Notes: generated by a model not told the origin, from the sequence alone. 64,000 bases of DNA from CAYTGR01 sp964437445 (GCA_964437445.1 CAYTGR010000005.1:62001-126000); one strand, 5' to 3'. Counted from the first letter of the stretch, positions 23,230-31,380 are shown. Numbers and translations are program-made.

Positions 23230-24795
23230 ATGACACAAGACAAAACCCCCGCCACCACGGGCGGCCAGCTCAAGCGCGAGCTGACGCTGCTGCCGCTCTT
23301 TGGCCTGATCTACTTCACTGTTTGCGGTGGCGCTTTCGGCGCTGAACCGATGGTCGGCTGGTCTGGCCCTGGTCTGGCTCTGGCGCTCTTCATCATCACG
23401 CCCCTGGTCTTCAGCATCCCCAACATGCTGATGGTGCGCGAAATGCAATCCATGATGCCGGTCGAGGGTGGCTACTATCACTGGCTCAAGCAAGCTTTTG
23501 GGCCGTTTGTCGGCTACATGGGCGGCTGGATGAACTGGGTCGTCGCCTGGGTGGATGTTTCCATCTACCCGGTGCTGGCAGCCTACTACCTGGGGTACTT
23601 CATCCCGGCGCTGCGCGAAGGGGCCCTGATCGGCGGCGTCTTCGTCTCCAGCGGCGTCCTCTCGTGGCTGGTCGCGCTGGTCCTCATCTGGGCCATCAGT
23701 TACCTGAACGTCCGGGGCGCGCGCCTGGCCGGGCTGACCACCGACTGGTTGGGGGTGGTCATGCTCTTGCCGCTGATCTTCATGTTTTTCGTGGGGATCT
23801 ACTCCTGGATTCGCAGCGGGAGTACCCCTCACCTGCCCTTCCTGCCAGAGGGGCAAAATCTCATGGGAGCCCTCAGCACCGGCATCTACGTCGCCATGTG
23901 GAACTTCATGGGCTGGGAATTGCCCACCGCGGCCGGCGATGAGATCGTCAACCCCAAGAAGACCTACCCGCTGGCGATGGTGCTGGTGCTGATCGCCGCC
24001 GTCGCCACCTACTCGTTGCCCACCATCGCCGGGCTGTATGGTGGCGCCGGCGAGGATGGCCGCCATCAGCTCTGGGGCATTGAAGAATACGAAAGTGGCG
24101 CCGGGATCGGCACCGTGGTGGCCGACTACGGTGTGTCACCGGAGAAACTGGAGGAATGGGGCGTGGACCCGGCCAGCTCGGTGGGCTGGGAGTTCCCCGA
24201 CATCGCGCACGCCATCGGCGAGAAGGTCGCCGGGCGCAACAGTCCCCTGGCGCGCGGCATGGGCCTGGCAGTGACCTTTTCCGCCGTGCTGAGCATGATC
24301 GGCCTCTTCATCGGCAACGGGCTGGGCGGGACGCGCGTCCCCTTCGCCATGGCCGAGGATGGGATGATGCCGCGCTGGATGACCAAAGTGCATCCCAAGT
24401 ATGGCACGCCCTGGGTGGCCATTGTCGTCTGCGGCGTCATCTTCAGCATCTTCTCCCTGCAAGCTTTTGCCTCGCTCGTCGTCATTGATGTCTTTTTGAA
24501 CATGCTGGTGCTGATGGCCGAGATTCTGGCGCTGTGGGTCCTGCGTTTCAAGCGGCCTGACCTGCCGCGCTGGAAAGTCCCCGGCGGCTATCTGGGCCTG
24601 CTCTACATCACCCTGGCCCCGGCGGCGATCATCCTCTTAGCCATCTTCAGCCAGGTCGCCGAGGCAGGGCTGAACTCCATCATCTGGGCGCTGGGCGCTA
24701 TGGCCATTGGGGCAGTGCTCTACTTCCCGTTGCGCCGTTTCGTCAAACCCGGAGTGCCGGATGTGGATCCGTACCAGGGGGAAGAACAAAGTTAA
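23230..24795 (+). CDS. APC-superfamily amino acid/polyamine permease
   Basis: The 521-residue transporter has about 12 membrane helices. The first bears LLPLFGLIYFTVCGGAFGAEPMVG, with the unwound glycine motif of APC transporters; EMQSMMPVEGGYYHWLKQAFGP follows. An insertion of about 70 residues rich in charged residues (EEYESGAGIGTVV to SPEKLEEWG) lies between two helices, which is longer than usual. The frame is open further upstream, but GGAG and the ATG at 23230 match the family start. It probably imports an amino acid or polyamine for the adjacent catabolic enzymes. Confidence 0.87.
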   Translation: MTQDKTPATTGGQLKRELTLLPLFGLIYFTVCGGAFGAEPMVGWSGPGLALALFIITPLVFSIPNMLMVREMQSMMPVEGGYYHWLKQAFGPFVGYMGGWMNWVVAWVDVSIYPVLAAYYLGYFIPALREGALIGGVFVSSGVLSWLVALVLIWAISYLNVRGARLAGLTTDWLGVVMLLPLIFMFFVGIYSWIRSGSTPHLPFLPEGQNLMGALSTGIYVAMWNFMGWELPTAAGDEIVNPKKTYPLAMVLVLIAAVATYSLPTIAGLYGGAGEDGRHQLWGIEEYESGAGIGTVVADYGVSPEKLEEWGVDPASSVGWEFPDIAHAIGEKVAGRNSPLARGMGLAVTFSAVLSMIGLFIGNGLGGTRVPFAMAEDGMMPRWMTKVHPKYGTPWVAIVVCGVIFSIFSLQAFASLVVIDVFLNMLVLMAEILALWVLRFKRPDLPRWKVPGGYLGLLYITLAPAAIILLAIFSQVAEAGLNSIIWALGAMAIGAVLYFPLRRFVKPGVPDVDPYQGEEQS

Positions 24796-24862
24796 GAAGT
24801 ATGGAGTAAGGAGTATGGAGTAGGGGAACATCTCCCGCTACTCCCTAAGCCCTACTCCTTAA
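24794..24862. repeat. Heptamer-word inverted repeat (AGTATGG type)
   Basis: AGTATGG and AGTAAGG words run from 24798, and their complement (CTACTCC, CTACTCCTTA) ends at 24862. It separates the permease gene from the dehydrogenase gene. Confidence 0.7.
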
Positions 24863-24885
24863 TCCCATCATCTCAGGAGGAAACC

Positions 24886-26091
24886 ATGAAAGTCTTACTG
24901 GTCGGTGTGGGTGGTGTCGGTGAATCCATCGCGGTGATTGCCAAATCACGGCCCTGGGTAGAGTTGGTCGTGCTCTCGGATTACAACTTAGAGCGCGCCA
25001 AGGAAGTGCAGGCCAAGCTGGGCGATCCGGCCCGCTTCCCGGTGGAATGGATTGATGCCAGCGATCAGGCTCAAATTGAGGCCCTGGCCCGCAAGTACGG
25101 CGTCAACCTGATCATGAACGCGGTGGACCCGGTCTTCAACGAGCAGATCTTTGAAGCCGCGTTCAATGTCGGCTGCACCTACATGGACATGGCGATGACG
25201 CTCTCGGAACCACATCCTACGGATCCCTTCCACCAGCCGGGCGTCAAGCTGGGCGACTACCAGTTCGCGCGGGCCAAAGCCTGGGAGGAAAAGGGATTGC
25301 TCGCCATCGTCGGCCTGGGCGTAGAGCCGGGCATGGCCGATGTCTTTGCCCGCTACGCGCAGGATTATCTCTTTGACGAGATTGAAGAAATCGGCATCCG
25401 CGATGGGGCCAATCTGGAAGTGCGCGGCTACGAATTCGCGCCCAACTTCTCCATCTGGACGACCATTGAGGAGTGCCTCAACCCGCCGGTTATCTGGGAA
25501 GCGGGCAAGGAATGGTTCACCACGGCCCCCTTCTCCGAGCCGGAGGTCTTTGAGTTCCCGGAGGGCATCGGCTCGGTAGAGTGCGTCAACGTGGAGCATG
25601 AAGAGGTGCTCCTGGTACCGCGCTGGATCAAGTGCAAGCGCGTCACCTTCAAATACGGCCTGGGCGATGAGTTCATCCGCGTCCTCAAGACCATCAAGAT
25701 GTTAGGGCTGGACAACAAGGAGAAGATCAACGTCAAGGGCGTCCAGGTCGCGCCGCGCGACGTCGTCGCCGCCTGCCTGCCCGATCCGGCCCATCTGGGC
25801 GACCAGATGTTCGGCAAGACCTGTGCCGGCACCTGGGTCAAGGGGATCAAAGATGGCAAAGAACGCCAGGTCTATATTTACCAGGTCGCCGATAACGAGG
25901 AATGCATGAAGCGCCTGGGGGTGCAGGCGGTTGTGGCGCAGACCGCTTTTAACCCCGTCATCGGCTGGGATCTGCTGGAGCATGGCATCTGGCAAGGCGT
26001 CGGCGTCCTCGGGCCGGAGGCGTTTGACCCGGTCCCCTTCATGGAGCGGATGGCCGAGTACGGCTTCCCCTATGGGATTAAGGAAATGTAA
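24886..26091 (+). CDS. Saccharopine dehydrogenase/lysine 6-dehydrogenase-like NAD(P) oxidoreductase
   Basis: The 401-residue protein has an N-terminal Rossmann motif (VLLVGVGGVGESIA) and a saccharopine-dehydrogenase C-terminal domain (GLGVEPGMADVFARYA, then VAPRDVVAACL). Length and layout fit single-domain relatives such as lysine 6-dehydrogenase and carboxynorspermidine dehydrogenase. The reaction is probably an NAD(P)-linked oxidation or reduction of an amine/imine, but which is not resolved. Within a putrescine/GABA locus it could serve lysine, cadaverine or polyamine metabolism. AGGAGG precedes the ATG at 24886. Confidence 0.78.
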   Translation: MKVLLVGVGGVGESIAVIAKSRPWVELVVLSDYNLERAKEVQAKLGDPARFPVEWIDASDQAQIEALARKYGVNLIMNAVDPVFNEQIFEAAFNVGCTYMDMAMTLSEPHPTDPFHQPGVKLGDYQFARAKAWEEKGLLAIVGLGVEPGMADVFARYAQDYLFDEIEEIGIRDGANLEVRGYEFAPNFSIWTTIEECLNPPVIWEAGKEWFTTAPFSEPEVFEFPEGIGSVECVNVEHEEVLLVPRWIKCKRVTFKYGLGDEFIRVLKTIKMLGLDNKEKINVKGVQVAPRDVVAACLPDPAHLGDQMFGKTCAGTWVKGIKDGKERQVYIYQVADNEECMKRLGVQAVVAQTAFNPVIGWDLLEHGIWQGVGVLGPEAFDPVPFMERMAEYGFPYGIKEM

Positions 26092-26140
26092 GGTTGGGTC
26101 AACGCCGTTAAGGTAACTCAAGTGGCCTCCCCCTGCCAGG

Positions 26141-26322
26141 AGACCACGGACGACTGACCACAGACCACCGGCGGTGAATAAGGTGGTCTGTGGTCTGTGG
26201 TCATCATTTTTAAGGAATTCCCCATGCACTGGCGTTCACCAACAGGGGGATAAAACTGTGAGCCGTGAGCGGTGAGCAAGAAACAGGAACTGCTACCTGC
26301 TGCTCTCTGCTCACTCCTTAAC
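26141..26322. repeat. Two adjacent heptamer-word inverted repeats
   Basis: A GACCAC/GTGGTC-type element occupies 26141-26204. A GTGAGCn-type element occupies 26257-26322. The second is, in reverse complement, almost the same as the element at 31096-31150. Confidence 0.72.
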
Positions 26323-26353
26323 TGGTTTCTATTTTTTAGAGGAGCACGCGAGT

Positions 26354-27619
26354 ATGTCAACCAATCCACAAAGCCATCTTTCCCCCGTCTGGGGCCGGAT
26401 TGCCAACCTGATGGTGGACCACGGTGAAGGCGCCTGTCTTTACGACACCGAGGGCCGCCGTTACCTGGATTTCACCTGCGGCATCGGCGTGACCAACACC
26501 GGCCATTGCCACCCCAAAGTCGTCGCCGCCATCCAGGAACAGGCGACGAAGCTCCTGCACGGGCAAATCAACATCGTCTTTCACCAACCGGCGCTCCGGC
26601 TGGTAGAGGCCTTACTGCCCATCCTCCCGCCGGGGCTGGATAGCCTTTTCTTCAGCAACAGCGGCGCGGAGATCCTGGAAGCAGCGGTCAAGCTCGCCAA
26701 GCACGCCACCGGCCGCAGCAACCTCATCGTCTTCACCGGCAGCTTCCACGGCCGCACCCACCTGACCATGGCGATGACCACCAGCAAGACCTCGTACCGG
26801 CTAAACTACCAGCCGCTCGTCGGGGGCATCTTTGTCGCGCCCTACCCCTATGCCTACCAGCTCGGCCTGGACGAAGACCAGACCGCCGATTACAGCCTCC
26901 GCGCGCTCAAACACCTGCTCAAGAGCCAGACCGCGCCGGAGGAGACCGCGGCCATCGTTATAGAGCCGGTGCTCGGCGAGGGCGGCTATGTCGTCCCGCC
27001 GCGCCGCTTCCTGGAGGGGCTGCGCGCCCTCTGCGACGAGACCGGCATCCTGCTCGTCGCCGACGAGGTACAATCGGGCTTCGGGCGGACGGGCAAATTC
27101 TTCGCCGTGGAGCACTTTGATCTGGTGCCCGACATCCTGACGATGGCCAAAGGCATCGCCTCCGGGCTACCGCTCTCGGCGCTGGCAACCCGGCCAGAGC
27201 TCGCCGCTAAGTGGAAGACTGGCTCCCACGGCGGCACCTACGGCGGCAACGCCGTCGCCTGCGCCGCCGCCGTCGCCACCATCCAGGTTATCCAGGAAGA
27301 GGGGCTGCTGGCGAACGCCGTCGCGCGTGGAGAGCAGCTCCAGGCCGGATTGCGCCGCTTGCAGGCCGACTTCCCCGTCATCGGCGACGTGCGCGGGTTG
27401 GGCCTGATGGTCGGCACCGAATTCACCCGCGCCGGCGAACCCGATACCGCCACCGCCAAAGCCGTCGTCAAAGCGGCGCTGGAGCGCGGCCTCATGCTGC
27501 TCAGCTGCGGCACCTACGACAACGTCATCCGCTGGATCCCGCCGCTGGTCGTCACGCCGGAGCAAATGGATGAAGCGCTCGGTATCTTCGCCGGTGCGCT
27601 GGATCAGGTCAGCCGTTAG
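26354..27619 (+). CDS. gabT: Class III aminotransferase, 4-aminobutyrate aminotransferase-like
   Basis: The 421-residue enzyme has the class III cofactor signature: Asp237 in LLVADEVQSGFGRTGK and the Schiff-base Lys266 in TMAKGIASGLPL. It also has FSNSGAEILEAAVKLAK and GTYGGNAVACAAA, as in GABA and acetylornithine-type aminotransferases. With putrescine aminotransferase and two AORs nearby, conversion of GABA to succinate semialdehyde is the most economical assignment. Other omega-amino acids are possible. GAGGAG precedes the ATG at 26354. Confidence 0.83.
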   Translation: MSTNPQSHLSPVWGRIANLMVDHGEGACLYDTEGRRYLDFTCGIGVTNTGHCHPKVVAAIQEQATKLLHGQINIVFHQPALRLVEALLPILPPGLDSLFFSNSGAEILEAAVKLAKHATGRSNLIVFTGSFHGRTHLTMAMTTSKTSYRLNYQPLVGGIFVAPYPYAYQLGLDEDQTADYSLRALKHLLKSQTAPEETAAIVIEPVLGEGGYVVPPRRFLEGLRALCDETGILLVADEVQSGFGRTGKFFAVEHFDLVPDILTMAKGIASGLPLSALATRPELAAKWKTGSHGGTYGGNAVACAAAVATIQVIQEEGLLANAVARGEQLQAGLRRLQADFPVIGDVRGLGLMVGTEFTRAGEPDTATAKAVVKAALERGLMLLSCGTYDNVIRWIPPLVVTPEQMDEALGIFAGALDQVSR

Positions 27620-27668
27620 CAGTTAGCAGTCAGCCCTCAGCCGTCAGCGCCGGACGGCTGAGGGCAGC
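27614..27668. repeat. Heptamer-word inverted repeat after gabT
   Basis: TAGCAGT, CAGCCCT and CAGCCGT words are followed by a complementary GACGGCTGAGGG arm. It could act as a terminator-like hairpin for gabT. Confidence 0.65.
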
Positions 27669-27696
27669 TTGTCTGCCAGGCGGCTGGGGGTAAAAT
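27669..27696 (+). promoter_or_regulatory. Candidate promoter of the small nucleotidyltransferase pair
   Basis: TTGTCT at 27669-27674 and TAAAAT at 27691-27696 have a 16-nt spacer. The first gene starts about 30 nt beyond the predicted transcription start. Confidence 0.5.
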
Positions 27697-27732
27697 AACA
27701 CAAGATGATATCAGGTTGGTAAGTTTAAGTTT

Positions 27733-27930
27733 ATGGAAACGAACCGCGCCATCAAGCCCATCTGCACTAGAGTACGCCTGGGCGAAGCCCTTCCTGAATG
27801 GGTCTTTTGGCAAACCCAGACTTATCAGGCCCGCCTGGCAGCCTTGGAAGAAATCCGGCGAGAATTCCACCAATGGAAATACCATGCTGAACCCCGATTT
27901 CAAAGAGTTTATTCAATCGTTAAACGATAA
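27733..27930 (+). CDS. Small protein preceding a nucleotidyltransferase (possible two-gene toxin-antitoxin-like partner)
   Basis: The 65-residue basic protein (ICTRVRLGEALPEWVFWQTQ, ending RFQRVYSIVKR) overlaps the next gene by 47 nt. Small proteins of similar composition often sit directly before MNT-like nucleotidyltransferase genes. Function is unknown. The DNA here is clearly more AT-rich than the surrounding genes, which suggests acquisition. No strong Shine-Dalgarno is visible before the ATG. Confidence 0.55.
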   Translation: METNRAIKPICTRVRLGEALPEWVFWQTQTYQARLAALEEIRREFHQWKYHAEPRFQRVYSIVKR

Positions 27931-28342
27931 TCAGGTTCGCTACCTGGTCATTGGTGGCTATGCCGTTGCTCTACACGGCTATCCTCGCTATACCAAAGAC
28001 ATTGACCTTTGGATTCAAATGGAACCAGAAAATGCTGCCCGTATGCTCAAAGCACTGGAGCAGTTTGGATTTAGTTCATTAGGACTTCAGGCCGCCGATT
28101 TTCTCGTGCCAGATCAAATCATCCAATTAGGCTACCCCCCGAACCGGATTGACCTCATTACTACCCCCCCTGGCGTAGAATTTGAGAGTTGTTACGCAGC
28201 ACGGGTAGACGTAGAAATTGACGGCATTGTTGTTAGCTTTATTGACTTGGAAAACCTGAGAAAAAGCAAACAAGCTGCCGGACGTCTACAGGATCTGGCT
28301 GATCTAGAAAACTTGCCTGTCGGCCCTGTCACCCACACTTGA
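27884..28342 (+). CDS. Minimal nucleotidyltransferase (MNT/AbiEii-like)
   Basis: The 152-residue protein carries the pol-beta-type nucleotidyltransferase motif: VIGGYAVALHGYPRYTKDIDLWI, with GG and the DxD metal-binding pair at about residues 25-42. PNRIDLITTPPG supplies the likely third acidic residue. Similar proteins are the nucleotidyltransferase halves of MNT-type or AbiE-type toxin-antitoxin modules. It overlaps the small upstream ORF by 47 nt, and the two form an AT-rich island between gabT and AOR copy 2. The target is unknown. Confidence 0.75.
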   Translation: MLNPDFKEFIQSLNDNQVRYLVIGGYAVALHGYPRYTKDIDLWIQMEPENAARMLKALEQFGFSSLGLQAADFLVPDQIIQLGYPPNRIDLITTPPGVEFESCYAARVDVEIDGIVVSFIDLENLRKSKQAAGRLQDLADLENLPVGPVTHT

Positions 28343-28365
28343 ATTCAAGCTTTCTGGAGGACTCT

Positions 28366-30201
28366 ATGTCTTATGTTTACACCGGCCACTATTTACGCCT
28401 GGATTTAACCACCGGCGAACGGCGCGTGGAAACGATCACCGACGCCGACGCGCGGAAGTATTACCTGGGCAGCGGCTATGCCGCCAAACTCTTTCATGAA
28501 GAAATGGACCCGGCCCTGGATCCACTGGATCCGCGCGCGCCGCTGTACGTCTTTGTGGGCCTGCTCACCGGCACCTTCGTGCCCACCGGCTGCCGGCTGA
28601 CCTTTGCCGGACGCAGCCCGCTCACCGGCATCTGGGACGAATCCAATGTGGGCGGGCACATCGGGCCGGAATTGCGCGCGGCCGGCCTGGAAGGGCTGGT
28701 CATCACCGGGCAGGCCGACCACCCGGTCTATCTCTACGTGCACGATGGGATCGTGGAAGTGCGCGACGCCACGCATCTCTGGGGGCTGGAGACCTACGAG
28801 GCCTACGAGCGGCTCCTGGCCGAAACCGACCCTAAAGCACGGGCCGCCGTGATCGGTCCGGCAGGTGAGCACCGGGTCAAGTATGCCTCCATCATGCAGG
28901 GCGGCCACGAGCACAGCCGGGCCGCCGGGCGTGGCGGGCTGGGCGCGCTGATGGGCAGCAAACACCTCAAGGCAATTGTCGCCCGGGGCACCACCCGGCC
29001 CACCTACGCGGATTTGAAGGGCTTGCAAGCCGTCGTCAAAGAATACAACGCTTACCTCAAAGAGGCTTCCATCGGCATGTCGGCTTACGGCACCGCCGGC
29101 GGGGTGATTGCCGCCGACGCGAAAGGTGACATGCCCGCCCGCAATTGGGCCGGCGGTGGCTGGGCCGAGGGCGCCCGGAAAATCTCCGGCCAGACCATCC
29201 ACGAGACCATCTGGGTCAAGCATACCTTCTGCTTTGCCTGTCCCATCGGCTGCGGCAAGCTGGTGGAAGTTAAAGAGGGACCTTACGCGGGCGTCTACGG
29301 CGAAGGGCCGGAATACGAGACGTTAGCGGGCTTCGGCGCGCTGCTGGAGGTGGACAACCTGGAGGCCATCGCCCGCTCCAACGATCTCTGCAACCGCCTG
29401 GGGCTGGATACCATCAGCGCCTCGGCGGTGGTGGCCTTCGCTACCGAGGCCATGGAACGAGGGCTGCTCACTGCCGCCGACCTGGACGGCATCACCTTAG
29501 CCTGGGGCGAGCCGGAGGGCGGTCACCGGCTGTTAGAGCAGATTGCTTACCGGCGCGGCGCCGGCGATTGGCTGGCCGAGGGAGTCAGGGCCGCCGCTGC
29601 GCGCCTGGGCCACGGTGCCGAAGCCTTCGCCGTCCACGTCAAGGGGCTGGAGGTGGCCTACCACGACCCGCGCGCTTTTGTCTCCATGGCCGCCAACTAC
29701 GCCACAGCCAACCGGGGCGGCTGTCACTTAGAAGCACTCAGCTACTGGCGCGGCTACGGCGTTGAGCACAAAGGCTGGCACGAAGGCCCCCATGACCGTT
29801 TCCAGACCGAGGGCGCGGCCAGACTGGCGGCGGATTATCAGAACTACCTGGGAGTCTACAACCCGTTAGGGCTGTGCAAATTCATCGGCAAGGCCGGTAT
29901 CACCCCGGCCCAGATCGCCCGGCTGATCGCTCCCGCGTTAGGCTGGGAGATCACCGCCGCAGAGGTGCTCCAGACCGGCGAGCGGCTCTTCAACCTCAAG
30001 CGGCTCATCAACCTGCGGTTGGGCATCACCCGCGCCGACGATACCCTCCCGCCCCGGCTGCTGTACGAACCGCGTCCTACCGGTGGGGCGGCGGGCAATC
30101 TGCCCGACTTAGAGGCGTTGCTCACCGAATACTACGCTTACCGGAACTGGCTCCCGGATGGCCGCCCCGCGCCCGAAAAACTGGCAGAACTGGGCTTGTG
30201 A
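28366..30201 (+). CDS. aor: Tungsten-type aldehyde:ferredoxin oxidoreductase (AOR family), copy 2
   Basis: The 611-residue AOR homologue has cluster ligands Cys289, Cys292 and Cys296 (CFACPIGC) at the same positions as copy 1, and a likely fourth Cys in GLCKFIG. Pterin motifs include YLGSGYAAKLF, AAGRGGLGALMGSKHLKAI and ATANRGGCHLE. The frame is open from 28339, but TGGAGG at 28355-28360 points to the ATG at 28366. It differs widely from copy 1 outside the motifs, so the two probably have different substrates. No ferredoxin subunit is adjacent. It ends the metabolic block at a large heptamer array. Confidence 0.9.
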   Translation: MSYVYTGHYLRLDLTTGERRVETITDADARKYYLGSGYAAKLFHEEMDPALDPLDPRAPLYVFVGLLTGTFVPTGCRLTFAGRSPLTGIWDESNVGGHIGPELRAAGLEGLVITGQADHPVYLYVHDGIVEVRDATHLWGLETYEAYERLLAETDPKARAAVIGPAGEHRVKYASIMQGGHEHSRAAGRGGLGALMGSKHLKAIVARGTTRPTYADLKGLQAVVKEYNAYLKEASIGMSAYGTAGGVIAADAKGDMPARNWAGGGWAEGARKISGQTIHETIWVKHTFCFACPIGCGKLVEVKEGPYAGVYGEGPEYETLAGFGALLEVDNLEAIARSNDLCNRLGLDTISASAVVAFATEAMERGLLTAADLDGITLAWGEPEGGHRLLEQIAYRRGAGDWLAEGVRAAAARLGHGAEAFAVHVKGLEVAYHDPRAFVSMAANYATANRGGCHLEALSYWRGYGVEHKGWHEGPHDRFQTEGAARLAADYQNYLGVYNPLGLCKFIGKAGITPAQIARLIAPALGWEITAAEVLQTGERLFNLKRLINLRLGITRADDTLPPRLLYEPRPTGGAAGNLPDLEALLTEYYAYRNWLPDGRPAPEKLAELGL

Positions 30202-30212
30202 AAGCCAAAGCG

Positions 30213-30359
30213 GCAAACGTGAAACGTCAAACGTGAAACGTCAAACGTCAAACGTGAAACGTGAAACGTGATTCTGCCTCACGTTTCACGTTTCACGCTT
30301 CACAACTCATGTCTCACGCTTCACGCTTCACGTCTCACGTTTCACGCCTCACGTTTCAC
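30213..30359. repeat. Large heptamer-word inverted repeat (GTGAAAC/GTTTCAC)
   Basis: About nine tandem GTGAAAC or GTCAAAC words (30218-30270) face an extended array of CACGTTT, CACGCTT and CACGTCT words (30279-30358), with ATTCTGC between. It sits between the convergent AOR and AlaX genes and can fold into a long hairpin. Confidence 0.85.
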
Positions 30360-31066
30360 TCTACCGCAATCTCAAACCGCTTGTTGATCCGTCCCTTACT
30401 CTTGTAGCCGGTGACCACCACGCGGCCCACCTCGGCTGTATTTGCCACGTGCGTGCCGCCGTCAGCCTGCATATCCAGCCCCACAATCTCCACCACGCGG
30501 ACGGTGGTAATGTCGGCCGGCAGCAGATTGACCTTTGTGCGGATCAGGTCCGGGTGCTGGTCGGCCTCCGCGCGCGGGAGGAAAGCAATCCGCACCGGCC
30601 GCGCCGCCGCAATTTCGGCATTGACCTTCTCCTCAATCTCGCGCACAAACTCGCCGCGCAGCGTCTCAAACTCAAAGTCCATCCGCCCGGCCAACGGCTC
30701 CATGTTCCCACCGGTCACTTTGGCGCCGTAGTCGCGCCAGACCACGCCACAGAGGATATGCAATGCCGTATGCGTGCGCATCAGCGCATAACGGCGCTCC
30801 CAATCCAGCACGCCCCGCACGGGAGTGCCCACGGCGGGCGGTTGCCCGGCCACCGCGTGCCAGACCAGCGCCCCCTCGCGCCAGACTTTGATGACCGGCC
30901 ACTGCTGCTCGCCGGCGCTCAAAATCCCCAGGTCGTGGGGCTGCCCACCGCCGCCCGGATAAAACACCGTCGCCGCCAGCGCCACCGCCTCTGCGGTAAC
31001 AGCCAGGACCACCGTATCCATTTCCCGCCGATAAGCCTCGGCCTGGTAAAGCCCATGCGTCTCCAT
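30356..31066 (-). CDS. alaX: Alanyl-tRNA editing protein, AlaX-M type
   Basis: AlaX proteins hydrolyse Ser- or Gly-mischarged tRNA(Ala) in trans. The 236-residue product has the zinc pair His99 and His103 (HTALH) and the second motif near 202-206 as ADGGTH rather than CGGTH. The usual Cys ligand is therefore Asp202, a variant I believe occurs in part of the family. The N-terminal FYPGGGGQPHDLG beta-barrel motif is present. No DHHA1 domain follows, which places it in the medium class. Its 3' end touches the large heptamer array. Confidence 0.86.
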   Translation of the reverse strand: METHGLYQAEAYRREMDTVVLAVTAEAVALAATVFYPGGGGQPHDLGILSAGEQQWPVIKVWREGALVWHAVAGQPPAVGTPVRGVLDWERRYALMRTHTALHILCGVVWRDYGAKVTGGNMEPLAGRMDFEFETLRGEFVREIEEKVNAEIAAARPVRIAFLPRAEADQHPDLIRTKVNLLPADITTVRVVEIVGLDMQADGGTHVANTAEVGRVVVTGYKSKGRINKRFEIAVE

Positions 31067-31380
31067 AATGCGCTCCTCTCCTCTGAATCCAGTTTAAGGA
31101 GTGAGCAGAGAGCAGCAGGCAGAAGTGCCTGTTTCTGCTCACCGTTCACGTCAGCCGCGCCCAAGCGCGACACTGCAAGCCTGTATCCAGGCCTGGATAT
31201 CGCCCCATTTTACCAGATTTGTGATAAACTACTCATAAGCGCTCTTCACCTATCCCTCCCCACAGAGATACTCATCCACCGGTATCCTGAACCCCAGGCC
31301 GGGGCGCCCAACGGCCAAGCGGCAACGCTGAGTCATGAGGGTTTTGTTACCCCAACAGGAAAAACAAGAAGGAGGAGGCT
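31067..31380. other. Intergenic region between divergent alaX and the secreted SGNH-like gene
   Basis: It holds a GTGAGCn-type heptamer element at 31096-31150 and a GC-rich segment (31255-31345) that contains a tRNA D-arm-like stretch but no anticodon or T arm. AAGGAGGAGG precedes the next start. No riboswitch or small gene could be assigned. Confidence 0.4.

Noticed and set aside
30213..30359. CRISPR-like array
   Set aside because: The repeat unit is 7 nt with no unique spacers, and the two halves are inverted; there are no cas genes in the window.
31284..31345. tRNA gene (D-arm-like GGCCAAGCGGCAACGC)
   Set aside because: No anticodon stem, T arm or matching acceptor stem could be formed.
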